Origin: Paenibacillus rubinfantis
GTDB taxonomy: Bacteria > Bacillota > Bacilli > Paenibacillales > Paenibacillaceae
Assembly (NCBI RefSeq): GCF_001486505.1
Contig: NZ_LN909066.1
Span: 1,468,452-1,532,451, forward strand
Direction of reading: 5' to 3'
Length of the DNA stretch: 64,000 nt
The notes under the pieces were generated by a model, which was given only the letters and a program-made list of their open reading frames with translations, had not been told where the DNA came from and did not search any database. Position 1 is the stretch's first letter. Every line of letters starts with the position of its first letter. Both the position numbers and the translations under genes were made by a program. Positions 45,285 to 54,640 of this stretch are shown here, in pieces.

Positions 45285-46583
45285 CTACTCGACCAACCCC
45301 AGCTTCCGGAAAATCGTATCTACATGCTTCAGATGCCAGGACGGATCAAACGCATCGTCGATTTCCTCTTTGCTTAAGACCGCCGTAATTTCCGGCGTCT
45401 CTTCAATAATGTCGCGGAACTGACGCTGCGTCTCCCACGCCTGCATCGCCCGCGGCTGCACGGTGTCATACGCTTGCTCGCGGCTGAAGCCTTTATCGAT
45501 CAGCTTCGTTAACACGCGGCCGGAGAACGGTACCCCATAGGTGCGGGCCATGTTACGCTTCATGTTTTCCGGGAATACCGTCAGGTTTTTCACGATATTG
45601 CCGAAACGGTTCAGCATGTAATTCAACAGCATCGTGGCATCCGGCAAAATCACCCGTTCCACAGAGGAGTGGGAGATGTCGCGTTCATGCCAGAGCGTTA
45701 CATTTTCGTAAGCCGAAATCATATGGCCACGGATCACGCGAGACAAGCCGGAGATGTTCTCGCAACCGATCGGGTTGCGTTTGTGCGGCATCGCCGACGA
45801 GCCTTTTTGCCCTTTGGCGAAAGCTTCCTCCACCTCGCGGAATTCGCTTTTTTGCAAAGCGCGGATTTCCGTAGCGAATTTGTCGAGCGATGTCGCGATC
45901 AGCGCCAGCGTCGCCATATACTCCGCATGACGGTCGCGTTGCAGCGTTTGCGTCGAAATCGGCGCCGGGCTCGTTCCAAGCTTGCGGCAGACGAAATCCT
46001 CCACAAACGGATCGATATTCGCGTAAGTGCCTACCGCACCGGAGATTTTGCCGAACTGAACATTGTCCGCTGCGCGGCGGAAACGCTCCAGGTTCCGCTT
46101 CATTTCCTCGTGCCAGAGCGCCATTTTTAAACCAAATGTGGTTGGTTCGGCATGCACGCCATGCGTACGGCCCATCATCGGCGTATCTTTATAGGCCAAA
46201 GCCTTGTCCTTCAAAATCTCAATGAAATTTACGATATCCCGTTCCAAAATCTCGTTGGCCTGCTTCAGCAAGTAACCCAGCGCCGTATCAACCACGTCCG
46301 TCGAGGTTAAGCCATAATGCACCCATTTCCGCTCCGCGCCTAGGCTTTCCGAGACTGCGCGGGTAAAGGCGATCACGTCGTGGCGTGTCTCCTGCTCGAT
46401 TTCGTAGATCCGGTCGATATCAAAAGAAGCCTTCTCGCGCAGCAGGGCTGCGTCTTCCTTCGGAATCACGCCAAGCTCGGCCCAGGCTTCGCAAGCGCAC
46501 AACTCCACTTCCAGCCAGGCTTTGAATTTGTTTTCCTCCGTCCAGATCGCTCTCATTTCCGGTCTGCTGTAGCGTTCGATCAT
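45285..46583 (-). CDS. purB: Adenylosuccinate lyase
   Basis: 432 residues; splits fumarate from SAICAR and from adenylosuccinate (two pathway steps). Shows GRTHGVHAEPTTFG, and the flexible signature loop KGSSAMPHKRNP with its catalytic Ser. Starts within the end of purK (4-nt overlap). Confidence 0.97.
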   Translation of the reverse strand: MIERYSRPEMRAIWTEENKFKAWLEVELCACEAWAELGVIPKEDAALLREKASFDIDRIYEIEQETRHDVIAFTRAVSESLGAERKWVHYGLTSTDVVDTALGYLLKQANEILERDIVNFIEILKDKALAYKDTPMMGRTHGVHAEPTTFGLKMALWHEEMKRNLERFRRAADNVQFGKISGAVGTYANIDPFVEDFVCRKLGTSPAPISTQTLQRDRHAEYMATLALIATSLDKFATEIRALQKSEFREVEEAFAKGQKGSSAMPHKRNPIGCENISGLSRVIRGHMISAYENVTLWHERDISHSSVERVILPDATMLLNYMLNRFGNIVKNLTVFPENMKRNMARTYGVPFSGRVLTKLIDKGFSREQAYDTVQPRAMQAWETQRQFRDIIEETPEITAVLSKEEIDDAFDPSWHLKHVDTIFRKLGLVE

Positions 46584-47794
46584 TTCCGTTCATTCCTCCA
46601 AATGTTGGTTTGCTCTATCCAGCGAAGCCCGTCCTCCACGTTGCGGCAGAGCAGGTTGATGTGCCCCATTTTCCGCTTTGGAGCGGCTCCGTGCTTTCCA
46701 TATAAGTGTACTTTGGGGATCGCGGCGAATCCAGCGCCCCCCTCGTTCTCGTCGAACCAGCGACCCGCGGCCACCGCTTTGCGGACCGCCTCCAGATGCT
46801 CGCCTAGCACGTTCACCATCACGACCGGGGTCAACAGCTCCACCGGACCCAGCGGCAAATTGCAGATGGCCCGCACATGCTGCTCAAATTGCGAAGTCGT
46901 GCAGGCCTCCATCGTGTAATGGCCGGAATTGTGCGGCCGCGGGGCCAGTTCGTTTACGAACAGCTCGCCCTCTGCGGTCAGGAACATCTCTACCGCCAGC
47001 AGGCCCACCGCCTCCAAGCCTTCGGCGATTTGGGCTGCGAGCCGTTCAGCCTCCCGCTGCACCTGCTCCTCGACCCGGGCCGGTACGATCGACACGTGCA
47101 AAATATTGTCCACATGGATATTCTCCGCCACCGGGAACGTCTTTATTTCTCCGCGCGGGCTGCGCGCCGCAATCACCGACAACTCCTTCACGAACGGGAC
47201 GAATTGCTCCAACACGAGCTCCGTCCCAGCCTGGCTTAACTCGGCGAACGCCGGCGTGATTTCGTCCTCGCCGCGGATCACCCATTGGCCTTTGCCGTCA
47301 TAGCCGCCGGTGGCCGTCTTCAGCACGGCCGGAAGGCCAAGCCGAGCCACGGCTGCACGCAACTCCTCCTCGCTGCCGATCTCCGCGTACGGCGCGACCT
47401 TCACGCCCGCCGCTTCGATGGCGCGCTTCTCGCGTAACCGATGCTGGGTTGTATACAGCAATCGGCTGCCTTGGGGCACGTACGACGCTTCTTCCAACAA
47501 CGCGGCTACGCCGGCGTCGACGTTCTCGAACTCGTACGTGATCACATCGGCCCGCGCCGCGAGTTCACGCGCCGCGTCCTGGTCGTCGTAGCGGGCCACG
47601 ATCTGCCCCGCTACCTGGCCGCAAGGCGCATCCGGCGTCGGATCCATGGCTACGAACCGGTAGCCAAGGTTGCTCCCGGCCAGCGCCATCATCCGGCCGA
47701 GCTGCCCGCCGCCCAGCACGCCGATCGTTGCGCCCGGCTCAATCACCGGGGCGCCGCTCACGCCGCCAGCTTTGCCCAGCACGCTGCCGCTCAT
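46580..47794 (-). CDS. purK: N5-carboxyaminoimidazole ribonucleotide synthase
   Basis: 404 residues, ATP-grasp enzyme adding bicarbonate to AIR. Nucleotide-binding start IGVLGGGQLGRMMALAG, GGYDGKGQWV, and VNELAPRPHNSGHYT. Overlaps purE by 4 nt. Confidence 0.97.
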   Translation of the reverse strand: MSGSVLGKAGGVSGAPVIEPGATIGVLGGGQLGRMMALAGSNLGYRFVAMDPTPDAPCGQVAGQIVARYDDQDAARELAARADVITYEFENVDAGVAALLEEASYVPQGSRLLYTTQHRLREKRAIEAAGVKVAPYAEIGSEEELRAAVARLGLPAVLKTATGGYDGKGQWVIRGEDEITPAFAELSQAGTELVLEQFVPFVKELSVIAARSPRGEIKTFPVAENIHVDNILHVSIVPARVEEQVQREAERLAAQIAEGLEAVGLLAVEMFLTAEGELFVNELAPRPHNSGHYTMEACTTSQFEQHVRAICNLPLGPVELLTPVVMVNVLGEHLEAVRKAVAAGRWFDENEGGAGFAAIPKVHLYGKHGAAPKRKMGHINLLCRNVEDGLRWIEQTNIWRNERK

Positions 47795-48288
47795 TCCGCC
47801 GCTCCCAACTCCGAGGCGCTCTCCAGCACCTCGGCTTTGATCCGATCGCGGCGCTCCTGTACCCGGCGCATCACCTCGGGGTCAAACGCGCCTAGCATCT
47901 GCGCCGCCAGCAGCCCGGCGTTGATCGCCCCGGCTTTGCCGATCGCCACCGTCGCCACCGGGATGCCGCCCGGCATCTGCACGATCGACAGCAGCGAATC
48001 AAGCCCGTTCAGCGCCGCCGACTTCACCGGCACGCCGATGACCGGCAGCGTTGTTTTGGCTGCCACCATGCCCGGCAGGTGGGCGGCCCCGCCCGCACCG
48101 GCGATAATCACCTTCAATCCGCGGCCAGCGGCCTGCTCCGCGAATTCGAACATCAAATCCGGGGTGCGATGCGCGGATACGACATTTTTTTCATAAGGAA
48201 TCTGCAGTTCTTCCAAAACGGCACACGCATGGGACATCGTTTCCCAATCCGATTTGCTGCCCATGATCACGGCGACTTGTGCTGTCAT
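47791..48288 (-). CDS. purE: N5-CAIR mutase
   Basis: 165 residues, class I PurE: VAVIMGSKSDWETM, EKNVVSAHRTPD with the catalytic His, AGAGGAAHLPGMVA. First gene of the operon, start 12 nt after GGAGG, about 210 nt downstream of the riboswitch terminator. Confidence 0.97.
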   Translation of the reverse strand: MTAQVAVIMGSKSDWETMSHACAVLEELQIPYEKNVVSAHRTPDLMFEFAEQAAGRGLKVIIAGAGGAAHLPGMVAAKTTLPVIGVPVKSAALNGLDSLLSIVQMPGGIPVATVAIGKAGAINAGLLAAQMLGAFDPEVMRRVQERRDRIKAEVLESASELGAAE

Positions 48289-48500
48289 GCCTCAACCTCC
48301 AAACTTTTTTGGACATTCAGTCTAAACGGTATACCTTGCGATTTATAAATAGCCGAATACGGAAAAAGGCCCCGAACTTCCTGGAAACGAATGAAGATTT
48401 CCCGAAATTCGCGGACCCTGAGGAATACGAAACCTGCGGACGGGCAGCCACAGCCGCGCCGACGGCAACGCAAAGCCCGGTGCTTGCAAGCCCAGGCTCA

Positions 48501-48532
48501 TAAAAAGAAGGCTTTCCGTGCGGAGTAGCCTT
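48501..48532 (-). terminator. Riboswitch expression-platform terminator
   Basis: AAGGCT/AGCCTT with an inner TCCG/CGGA stem, then CTTTTTA on the minus strand, 18 nt after the aptamer. Confidence 0.8.
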
Positions 48533-48550
48533 ACCTTCATCACGTATTCG

Positions 48551-48617
48551 CTCGTAGTCCGAAAATTTACGGTTCTCGGGTAGAAACTTCCGGGCCCTAT
48601 TCCCGGCATTATACGAG
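48551..48617 (-). promoter_or_regulatory. Guanine riboswitch aptamer (purine class)
   Basis: Minus strand shows the P1 pair CTCGTA/TACGAG, ATAATG, the conserved loop AGTTTCTACC and the second loop ACCGTAAA, ending CGGACTACGAG. The C in GACTAC corresponds to the specificity base of the guanine/hypoxanthine class (adenine aptamers have U). With the terminator just downstream it should stop pur transcription when guanine is plentiful. Confidence 0.93.
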
Positions 48618-48654
48618 ATTATGATGTTCGGCGGCGAGCCGCCTTTCCTCTCCT

Positions 48655-48684
48655 AGTGTACCAACGGGTGACCCGACATGTCAA
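48655..48684 (-). promoter_or_regulatory. pur operon promoter
   Basis: TTGACA (48679-48684), 18 nt, TACACT (48655-48660) on the minus strand; start site expected near 48647, giving a leader that contains the aptamer. Confidence 0.75.
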
Positions 48685-48687
48685 CTC

Positions 48688-48731
48688 AAATCCGAACATT
48701 AAAAGAATGTAAAATCCGAATGTTCGCTTTT
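48688..48731. promoter_or_regulatory. Paired PurBoxes (PurR operator)
   Basis: AAATCCGAACATT (48688-48700, plus) and AAAAGCGAACATT (48719-48731, minus), facing each other 18 nt apart immediately upstream of the -35 box. Both match the Bacillus PurBox AWWWCCGAACWWT closely; the second has GCGAAC. Confidence 0.85.
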
Positions 48732-48761
48732 GAACAATGTCATGTTTCCTTCGCCCAACGC

Positions 48762-48791
48762 AAAAAAACCTAGCCTGAGGTACAGACTAGG
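48762..48791 (-). terminator. Terminator of the gln two-component genes
   Basis: CCTAG/CTAGG stem extended by CTG/CAG-type pairs and followed by TTTTTTT on the minus strand. Confidence 0.7.
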
Positions 48792-48826
48792 ATAATGATG
48801 AACCCATTCGTTGTAAAAGTTACCAT

Positions 48827-49738
48827 TCATCCGCCCAATTGCTCCTGCAATTCGATATACAGCACCTGGAGGAACTTCTTAATGTTCACTTTCCCTTTTC
48901 CGTTAACCGGCTCTCGACCTTCTTCGATTTCCTTCATCTTTAACCGCACGTCTTCAAAGTCAAAATACAGCGGAGCGTAATACTCGAACCGGGGGTTGCC
49001 GTAATCCGTCAGACCCAGCGAAGCCAGGTTCGTTAGCCCCGCCGTTAACGCCCGGCGCAGCCGTTGCTCGATCGCCTTAACCTCCTTGGCGATATCCTCG
49101 GGCCGGGTCTTGTAGGTGGCCGCCGTCTGGCGATACAACTCCTTCAAAGGCGGCAGATTGCCCCCGGCTTCGCCTCCCAGCTCCAGCAAAATCTCCATCA
49201 TCGCAAGGATATCTCGGCTCCCGCTCTCGCCGATCAGACCTAGATTCATCAGAATCGGCTGAATCGCTTCACGGACCGTCCGCTTGCCCGGCGCGGCCAA
49301 CGGCGCGCTGCGGAGGCCCTCCAGCTTCTTCAGGCTCGATTTGATCTCATCCAAGTAATTGCTCATCGCATACCGCTCGTTGATCTTCCGGAGCACCGTC
49401 TCCACTTCGATCCGGTTGATCGGCTTGCGGATGAAGAACTCGATTCCGCTCCGGTACGCCCGTCCGACCATATCTTGATTTTCGATCTGGGAGATCATTA
49501 CAAATCTCGAACCGCAGCCCTGGGCACGCAAGGAATCGATCGTCTCGATTCCATCCTGGTCAGGCATCAACAGATCCATCAGCACGATGTCCGGCGACTC
49601 GCTCAGAATTTGCCGCACCCCCTCCGTTCCGCCGCCGGCCGTTCCCGTCACCTCGCCTAGGCCGCTGTCCTCAATAATGTGCTGCAGCATTTTTCGCGCA
49701 CTGGCATCATCGTCTACGATACAAAAAGAGAGCGGCAT
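48827..49738 (-). CDS. glnL: Response regulator, GlnL (YcbB) type
   Basis: 303 residues. Receiver domain with acidic pocket FCIVDDDASARKML, phospho-acceptor Asp in VLMDLLMPDQDG and Lys in FFIRKPINR; C-terminal YcbB-type DNA-binding region (TVREAIQPILMNLGLIGESG ... EQRLRRALTAGLTNLASLGL). B. subtilis GlnL activates glutamine uptake/use genes; here the transporter lies directly upstream. Start ATG 49738 after GGAGGG. Confidence 0.88.
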   Translation of the reverse strand: MPLSFCIVDDDASARKMLQHIIEDSGLGEVTGTAGGGTEGVRQILSESPDIVLMDLLMPDQDGIETIDSLRAQGCGSRFVMISQIENQDMVGRAYRSGIEFFIRKPINRIEVETVLRKINERYAMSNYLDEIKSSLKKLEGLRSAPLAAPGKRTVREAIQPILMNLGLIGESGSRDILAMMEILLELGGEAGGNLPPLKELYRQTAATYKTRPEDIAKEVKAIEQRLRRALTAGLTNLASLGLTDYGNPRFEYYAPLYFDFEDVRLKMKEIEEGREPVNGKGKVNIKKFLQVLYIELQEQLGG

Positions 49739-49790
49739 CGGTAACACCCTCCTCAACGTTTGGTTAGTAGCGTTTGCCCGGATCCGTGGG

Positions 49791-49826
49791 TTCGGTAACT
49801 TCGGAAACTTCGGAAACTTCGGAAAC
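49791..49826. repeat. 9-bp tandem repeat, four units
   Basis: TTCGGAAAC units (first one TTCGGTAAC) fill the short gap between the kinase stop and the regulator gene. Confidence 0.8.
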
Positions 49827-49828
49827 TT

Positions 49829-51145
49829 TTAGGTTGGGGACTCCGACTTCCTCAGCCTCAGCGTTGGAATACGGATTTGCACCATGGCCCCGCCCAGCCC
49901 CGGGGCTGTTCCCAGCGTGAGTTCCCCGCCAAACCGGGTCACGATGTCGCGCACATGGGATAAGCCGATCCCCGTCGCCGCAACCCCTTCTTCATCAAAT
50001 TTGGTCGTAAAGCCCGGCTCAAGCACCAGCTCCCGCTCGTCCCGCGGGAAGCCGCTTCCGCTGTCGCTCACCGTAAGCAAGGTCCATCCCGCTTGTTCGC
50101 GGACCTCCAGAAGAATTTGCCCCCGGCCCTGGATGGCTTCCACCGCATTGGCGGTCAGGTTCCCCAACAGCGTGAGCAAGGGAACATAGTTGGAGGTGGC
50201 GTAATCCAGGGTCATTTTCTGCGTAAAAACAATTCGCTTGCCCAGCATCTCGGCATACTGCTGCGTGCTATCGATGGTATATTGGACCAAGCCCGACAAC
50301 GGCAGATCCCCCGGAACCTCGCGGTCCGTCAGCTTGATCAACCCAGCCAAAATCCGCTGCGAGTCCTTCTTCACCTCATGGATTTGCTGTGTAATCCCCA
50401 GGACGTGGCGCTTGTGCTCCTCCTGACCTTCGTCCGACAGCCGGCGGTACAACTCATAGCTGCGCAGGGTAAGTTTCTCCAGCGTACCGATCGATTTTTT
50501 CAGGTAAAACACTTCCCCATATAGACCGGAGCTAAAGCTGAGCATCTGCTCGATCCGGCGGTTCTGCTCCTTCTGGACGATTCGCATCCGACTGACGGAA
50601 ATGCTGCTGTAAATGCCGGTGACAAAATACGTGCGCAGCATCGCGATCGCCATCAGAAACGTCCATTCATTCAGCTTAAACGTAGCCGTGCCGGTCACCA
50701 GCAAACGGGTCAGCAGCTCCGCCTCGTTGGACAGCAGGTCAATCACCGCGGTTACCGCTCCCAACGCCAATGGGTAGAAGCGGTCTAACCGACGTTTGAT
50801 CACGCTCATCCCTAATGCAAACACGATATAGTACACCGCTGCCGAACAATGCCTTGTCACGCTTTCGACCAAGGTCAAACCGTTGCCAAGCGCTTGATCC
50901 AGTCCTGTGCGGAACAGGAGTACCACCACACCGGTGATGACGCCTGTAAAGAGATACGGCAATCGCCGCAGCAACAGCAAGAACAGCAGGAACGCACTGC
51001 TCCCCAAACCGATTCGAAAAATATCGCCATCAAACGGATTGATCTTCAGTTCTCCGGCCAACGCCGTCCCGATCGCCACGACACCGATCTGAACAGATGC
51101 GGATCGATAGAAGGACTTGAAAAGGACGTTCTCCATGCCGATCAC
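49829..51145 (-). CDS. glnK: Sensor histidine kinase, GlnK (YcbA) type
   Basis: 438 residues. Several hydrophobic segments in the first ~190 residues make a membrane sensor; the phospho-His lies in QQIHEVKKDSQRILAG, followed by N box GNLTANAVEAIQGRG, G1 DSGSGFP and G2 GIGLSHVRDI. The HEVKKD form is that of the GlnK/CitA-like orphan class. GTG start at 51145. Pairs with the regulator 90 nt downstream and probably senses glutamine supply through the adjacent transporter genes. Confidence 0.85.
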   Translation of the reverse strand: MIGMENVLFKSFYRSASVQIGVVAIGTALAGELKINPFDGDIFRIGLGSSAFLLFLLLLRRLPYLFTGVITGVVVLLFRTGLDQALGNGLTLVESVTRHCSAAVYYIVFALGMSVIKRRLDRFYPLALGAVTAVIDLLSNEAELLTRLLVTGTATFKLNEWTFLMAIAMLRTYFVTGIYSSISVSRMRIVQKEQNRRIEQMLSFSSGLYGEVFYLKKSIGTLEKLTLRSYELYRRLSDEGQEEHKRHVLGITQQIHEVKKDSQRILAGLIKLTDREVPGDLPLSGLVQYTIDSTQQYAEMLGKRIVFTQKMTLDYATSNYVPLLTLLGNLTANAVEAIQGRGQILLEVREQAGWTLLTVSDSGSGFPRDERELVLEPGFTTKFDEEGVAATGIGLSHVRDIVTRFGGELTLGTAPGLGGAMVQIRIPTLRLRKSESPT

Positions 51146-51245
51146 CCGGCTCCCGTGAGTTATATTGCCCCTTATCGTACCACATCTCGGGAAGGGTGCC
51201 TATACCTTACATTCCATTATATGTCAGTTTGGTGTTAGCTGATGC

Positions 51246-51896
51246 CTAAGCATGCCGGGTCTCCAATCTTCTGGAAATCACCGACAGCACAAAGTTGACG
51301 GAAAAATAAATAACGGCCACCAGCAGCAGAATCGGAATCGTATAAGTGTATCCGTGGCCGATGACAATGCCGGCATGATGCATCAGCTCCGGGAGGGAGA
51401 TGACCACCGCCAACGACGTGTCCTTCAGCAGTGAGATGAACTGGCTAACCAGCGGCGGCACCATCCGCCGCAGCCCTTGGGGCAGAACGATATGCCACAG
51501 CGTCTGCATCGCGCTTAGCCCGGACGACCGGGCCGCTTCGATTTGCCCCTTGTCGATGGAGGCGAGTCCGCCGCGTACGATTTCCGCGATCATCGCCGCC
51601 TCAAAGATGGTCAGCCCGGTGATCGTCGCGGCCACGAGCCCCAGCTTGATGCCAACCTCCGGCAAGGCAAAACGCATAAAGAAGATAATCAAGAGCAGCG
51701 GCAAGTTGCGGATCAGCTCGACGCCTACCAACATGATCGGCGACAAGACGGGCAGCCGCGTATATCGAATCACCCCCACGATACAGCCGATCAGGAAGCT
51801 TAGCACGATGGATGCCCCGGCAACGATCAACGTCACGTAAAGCCCATCCGCCAAAAAGCGCAAATTCTCCGCACTATACGCCCCCGCAAAATCCAT
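51246..51896 (-). CDS. glnP: Amino-acid ABC transporter permease (GlnP-like)
   Basis: 216 residues, His/Glu/Gln-type permease with the loop signature AARSSGLSAMQTLWHIVLPQ that contacts the ATPase. Pairs with the homologous permease just upstream. Confidence 0.88.
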   Translation of the reverse strand: MDFAGAYSAENLRFLADGLYVTLIVAGASIVLSFLIGCIVGVIRYTRLPVLSPIMLVGVELIRNLPLLLIIFFMRFALPEVGIKLGLVAATITGLTIFEAAMIAEIVRGGLASIDKGQIEAARSSGLSAMQTLWHIVLPQGLRRMVPPLVSQFISLLKDTSLAVVISLPELMHHAGIVIGHGYTYTIPILLLVAVIYFSVNFVLSVISRRLETRHA

Positions 51897-51911
51897 CGAA
51901 CCCCTCCTTCC

Positions 51912-52562
51912 TCAATACTTCCTTTCAAGCCGCCGCTCCCACACCCTCACTCCATAACTCAAAGGCAGGGTCAGCGCCAAATAAAACAACGCCACGAAAA
52001 TATAAGTATCAAACGTCCGATACGTATCCGCGTTTACGATGTCGGCAAAATACATCAGGTCGAGCCCGGCAACGATCGTCAACACGGACGAGTTCTTGAT
52101 TAAATTGATGAACTGGTTTCCGAGCGGCGGAATGACCAGCTTGATCGCCTGCGGCAGGATAATATGGATCATCGTCTGCGCGTAGCTTAACCCTGATGAG
52201 CGCGCTGCTTCCGTTTGCCCTTTGGGGATCGCCAGGATCCCGGCGCGAATGGCCTCGGCGATAAACGAAGACGTGTAGACGGCCAGCCCGATCGTCCCCG
52301 CCGTAAACCCGTCCAGCGGCAACCCCAAAGCAGACGGCCCATAGTAAAACATATATACGACAAGCAGCAGCGGAATATTGCGGATAAATTCTACGTATCC
52401 CGTTCCGAACCAACGCAGGGGCCGGACGGGAGCGATGCGGAACACGGCGATCAAAGCGCCCAGTACGAAGCTGCCGATCAGCGCCAGCAAGCTGGATAGC
52501 ACTGTGCCCCGAAACCCTTCGAGATACACGTCAAAATAATCAGTCAGAATCGTAAAGTCCAT
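51912..52562 (-). CDS. glnM: Amino-acid ABC transporter permease (GlnM-like)
   Basis: 216 residues with five membrane segments and AARSSGLSYAQTMIHIILPQ coupling loop. Seven nt after glnH; 15 nt before glnP. Confidence 0.88.
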   Translation of the reverse strand: MDFTILTDYFDVYLEGFRGTVLSSLLALIGSFVLGALIAVFRIAPVRPLRWFGTGYVEFIRNIPLLLVVYMFYYGPSALGLPLDGFTAGTIGLAVYTSSFIAEAIRAGILAIPKGQTEAARSSGLSYAQTMIHIILPQAIKLVIPPLGNQFINLIKNSSVLTIVAGLDLMYFADIVNADTYRTFDTYIFVALFYLALTLPLSYGVRVWERRLERKY

Positions 52563-52568
52563 AACGAA

Positions 52569-53423
52569 TTATTCGCCCGGCTTCTTGCCGATCCATTTTT
52601 CGTAGATCTGATCGTACTCCCCGCTGTCGTGAAGCTCCTTTAACGTATCGTTGATAGCCTGCACGATATCCGAGTTGCCCTTTTGAACCGCAATGCCGTA
52701 AGGCTCGTCGGTAAACGGCTTGCCAACCACCTCGTAATTCGTATCCTGCGCAGCCATGCCGTAAAGTATCGAATCGTCCGTCGTCAGCGCGTCGCCTTGC
52801 CCCGCCTTCAGGGCGTTAAACGCATCCTGATAGTTATCGAACTCCAGCACCTTGATGCCGTCCACTTTTTCGCGGATATTTTTCACCGAGGTCGAGCCTT
52901 TGCTGCCCAGCACCGTTGAATCGGCGGTGAGGCTCTCGATGCCCGTGATCGGGCTGCCCTTTTTCACCAACAGCGATTGCCCCGCCTGGAAGTAGACGTC
53001 GGAGAAATCGACTTCCTTCTTGCGCTCCTCTGTAATCGTCATCGTGGCCACGATCATGTCGATCTCACCGTTATTGAGCATCGGAATCCGCGTCTTGGAG
53101 GTAACCTCTTTTAATTCCAAGGCGTTTTCGTCGCCGAGAATATGCTTAGCGATTGCCTTGGAGATGTCGATATCGAATCCTTCAACATTGCCGCTGGCCG
53201 GGTCTTTCAGGCCAAACAGCTTCGTGTCGTATTTCACGCCAACAACCAACTTGCCGCGATCCTTGATTTTGCCCAATGCACCGGACCCGCTCTCCCCGGC
53301 CGCCGGAGTGGCATTACCGCCGTTCCCGGCTGCATTACCGCCTGCTCCGTTGCTGGCGCAACCGGCCAACACCGCCAAGGCGCACACCGCCGCAATACTG
53401 ATTAACCTCCAACGTTTCTTCAT
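52569..53423 (-). CDS. glnH: Glutamine/glutamate-type ABC solute-binding lipoprotein
   Basis: 284 residues: lipobox LAGC (Cys22), Gly/Asn-rich tether, then type 3 binding domain (GKLVVGVKYDTKLFGLKDP, EGFDIDISKAIAKHIL, EIDMIVATMTITEERKKEVD). Anchored outside the membrane. Exact ligand among Gln, Glu and Asp is inferred from the linked GlnKL pair. Confidence 0.88.
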   Translation of the reverse strand: MKKRWRLISIAAVCALAVLAGCASNGAGGNAAGNGGNATPAAGESGSGALGKIKDRGKLVVGVKYDTKLFGLKDPASGNVEGFDIDISKAIAKHILGDENALELKEVTSKTRIPMLNNGEIDMIVATMTITEERKKEVDFSDVYFQAGQSLLVKKGSPITGIESLTADSTVLGSKGSTSVKNIREKVDGIKVLEFDNYQDAFNALKAGQGDALTTDDSILYGMAAQDTNYEVVGKPFTDEPYGIAVQKGNSDIVQAINDTLKELHDSGEYDQIYEKWIGKKPGE

Positions 53424-53458
53424 GTTCTCTTCCTCCCCTTGGTTATCGAATTTTTCAA

Positions 53459-54187
53459 TCAGTGGCTTAACAAACGGCTGAGGAACGTGCGCGTCCGCTC
53501 TTCCCGCGGATGGGCGAAGAATTCCTCCGGCCCGGCCTCCTCCACGATTTGCCCTTGGTCCATGAAAATAATCCGGTCCGCCACCTCCCGGGCAAACCCC
53601 ATCTCGTGCGTGACGACCACCATCGTCATCCCTTCCCGGGCAAGCGTCCGCATCACGTCCAGCACTTCCCCGACCATCTCCGGATCCAGCGCCGAGGTCG
53701 GTTCGTCGAACAGCATGATCTTCGGCTTCATCGCAAGCCCCCGGGCGATCGCCACCCGCTGCTGCTGTCCGCCGGACAATTGGGACGGATACGCCGAGGC
53801 TTTGTCGGCAATGCCTACCTTCTCCAGATAAAACATCGCCGTCTGCTCGGCCTCCGCCCTGGTGATGCCCAGCACCTTCATCGGTGCCAGCGTAATATTG
53901 TCGATCACCTTTTTGTGCGGATACAAATTAAAATGCTGGAAGACCATCCCGATATCCCGGCGCAGCTTATTGATATCCGTCTTGCGGTCATGGACCGGGA
54001 GGCCGCCTACCGTCAGCTCGCCGTTCGTGATCGTCTCCAGCCGGTTAATGCAGCGCAGCATCGTGCTTTTCCCCGAACCCGACGGACCCACGACCACCAC
54101 GACTTCCCCTTCCTCAACCTGCAACTCGATGTTCTTCAGCACGTGAAAATGGCCAAAATGCTTATCAACCTGGTGAAAGCGGATCAA
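53459..54187 (-). CDS. glnQ: Amino-acid ABC transporter ATPase (GlnQ-like)
   Basis: 242 residues: Walker A GPSGSGKST, LSGGQQQRVAIARGLAM, Walker B IMLFDEPTSALDPE, and VVTHEMGFAREVADR, all typical of polar amino acid importers. TTG start after AAAGGAGGG. First gene of the six-gene glnQHMP-glnKL run. Confidence 0.93.
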   Translation of the reverse strand: MIRFHQVDKHFGHFHVLKNIELQVEEGEVVVVVGPSGSGKSTMLRCINRLETITNGELTVGGLPVHDRKTDINKLRRDIGMVFQHFNLYPHKKVIDNITLAPMKVLGITRAEAEQTAMFYLEKVGIADKASAYPSQLSGGQQQRVAIARGLAMKPKIMLFDEPTSALDPEMVGEVLDVMRTLAREGMTMVVVTHEMGFAREVADRIIFMDQGQIVEEAGPEEFFAHPREERTRTFLSRLLSH

Positions 54188-54496
54188 CGGCAGCCCTCCT
54201 TTCAGCGTTCGGATGTCTCATTTGGTCTCTTCAAGTTTCTCAGGTCTCTTCAGGTATTTTGGTGCCTTAGATCCCTTTGGGACGTCCCTATCGACCGTTT
54301 CAGCCTCAGAGCGATGTGAGTAATCGTAACATTTGAACATAACCTTACTTTGACGACTATATAAAACTACATGATCCTACGCGATCACCCGAAAAAAGCC
54401 CAAAAAATGTTTCGTGTTTCCGTCCACCTTATCGGACAAGCGTTAGTTTTCCTCACAGCAATCTTCCCTGACGTAAGTTGAAGAAGCCCTAACATA

Positions 54497-54628
54497 GCTC
54501 CGAAGTTGCTCCGAAGTTGCTCCGAAGTTGCTCCGAAGTTGCTCCGAAGTTGCTCTGAAGTTGCTGTGAGGTTGCTCTGAAGTAGCTTTGAAGTAGCTTC
54601 GAAGTAGCTCTGTACAAACTCTGAAGAA
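54497..54628. repeat. 11-bp tandem repeat, twelve units in register
   Basis: GCTCCGAAGTT units, the first five identical, the later ones drifting (GCTCTGAAGTA, GCTTTGAAGTA) but keeping exact 11-bp spacing. Located 300 nt upstream of glnQ, so the period equals about one helical turn. No gene is seen in 54188-55031; a truncated inverted 27-bp-type unit lies at 54424-54446. Confidence 0.9.
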
Positions 54629-54640
54629 ACTTCAAAAACG

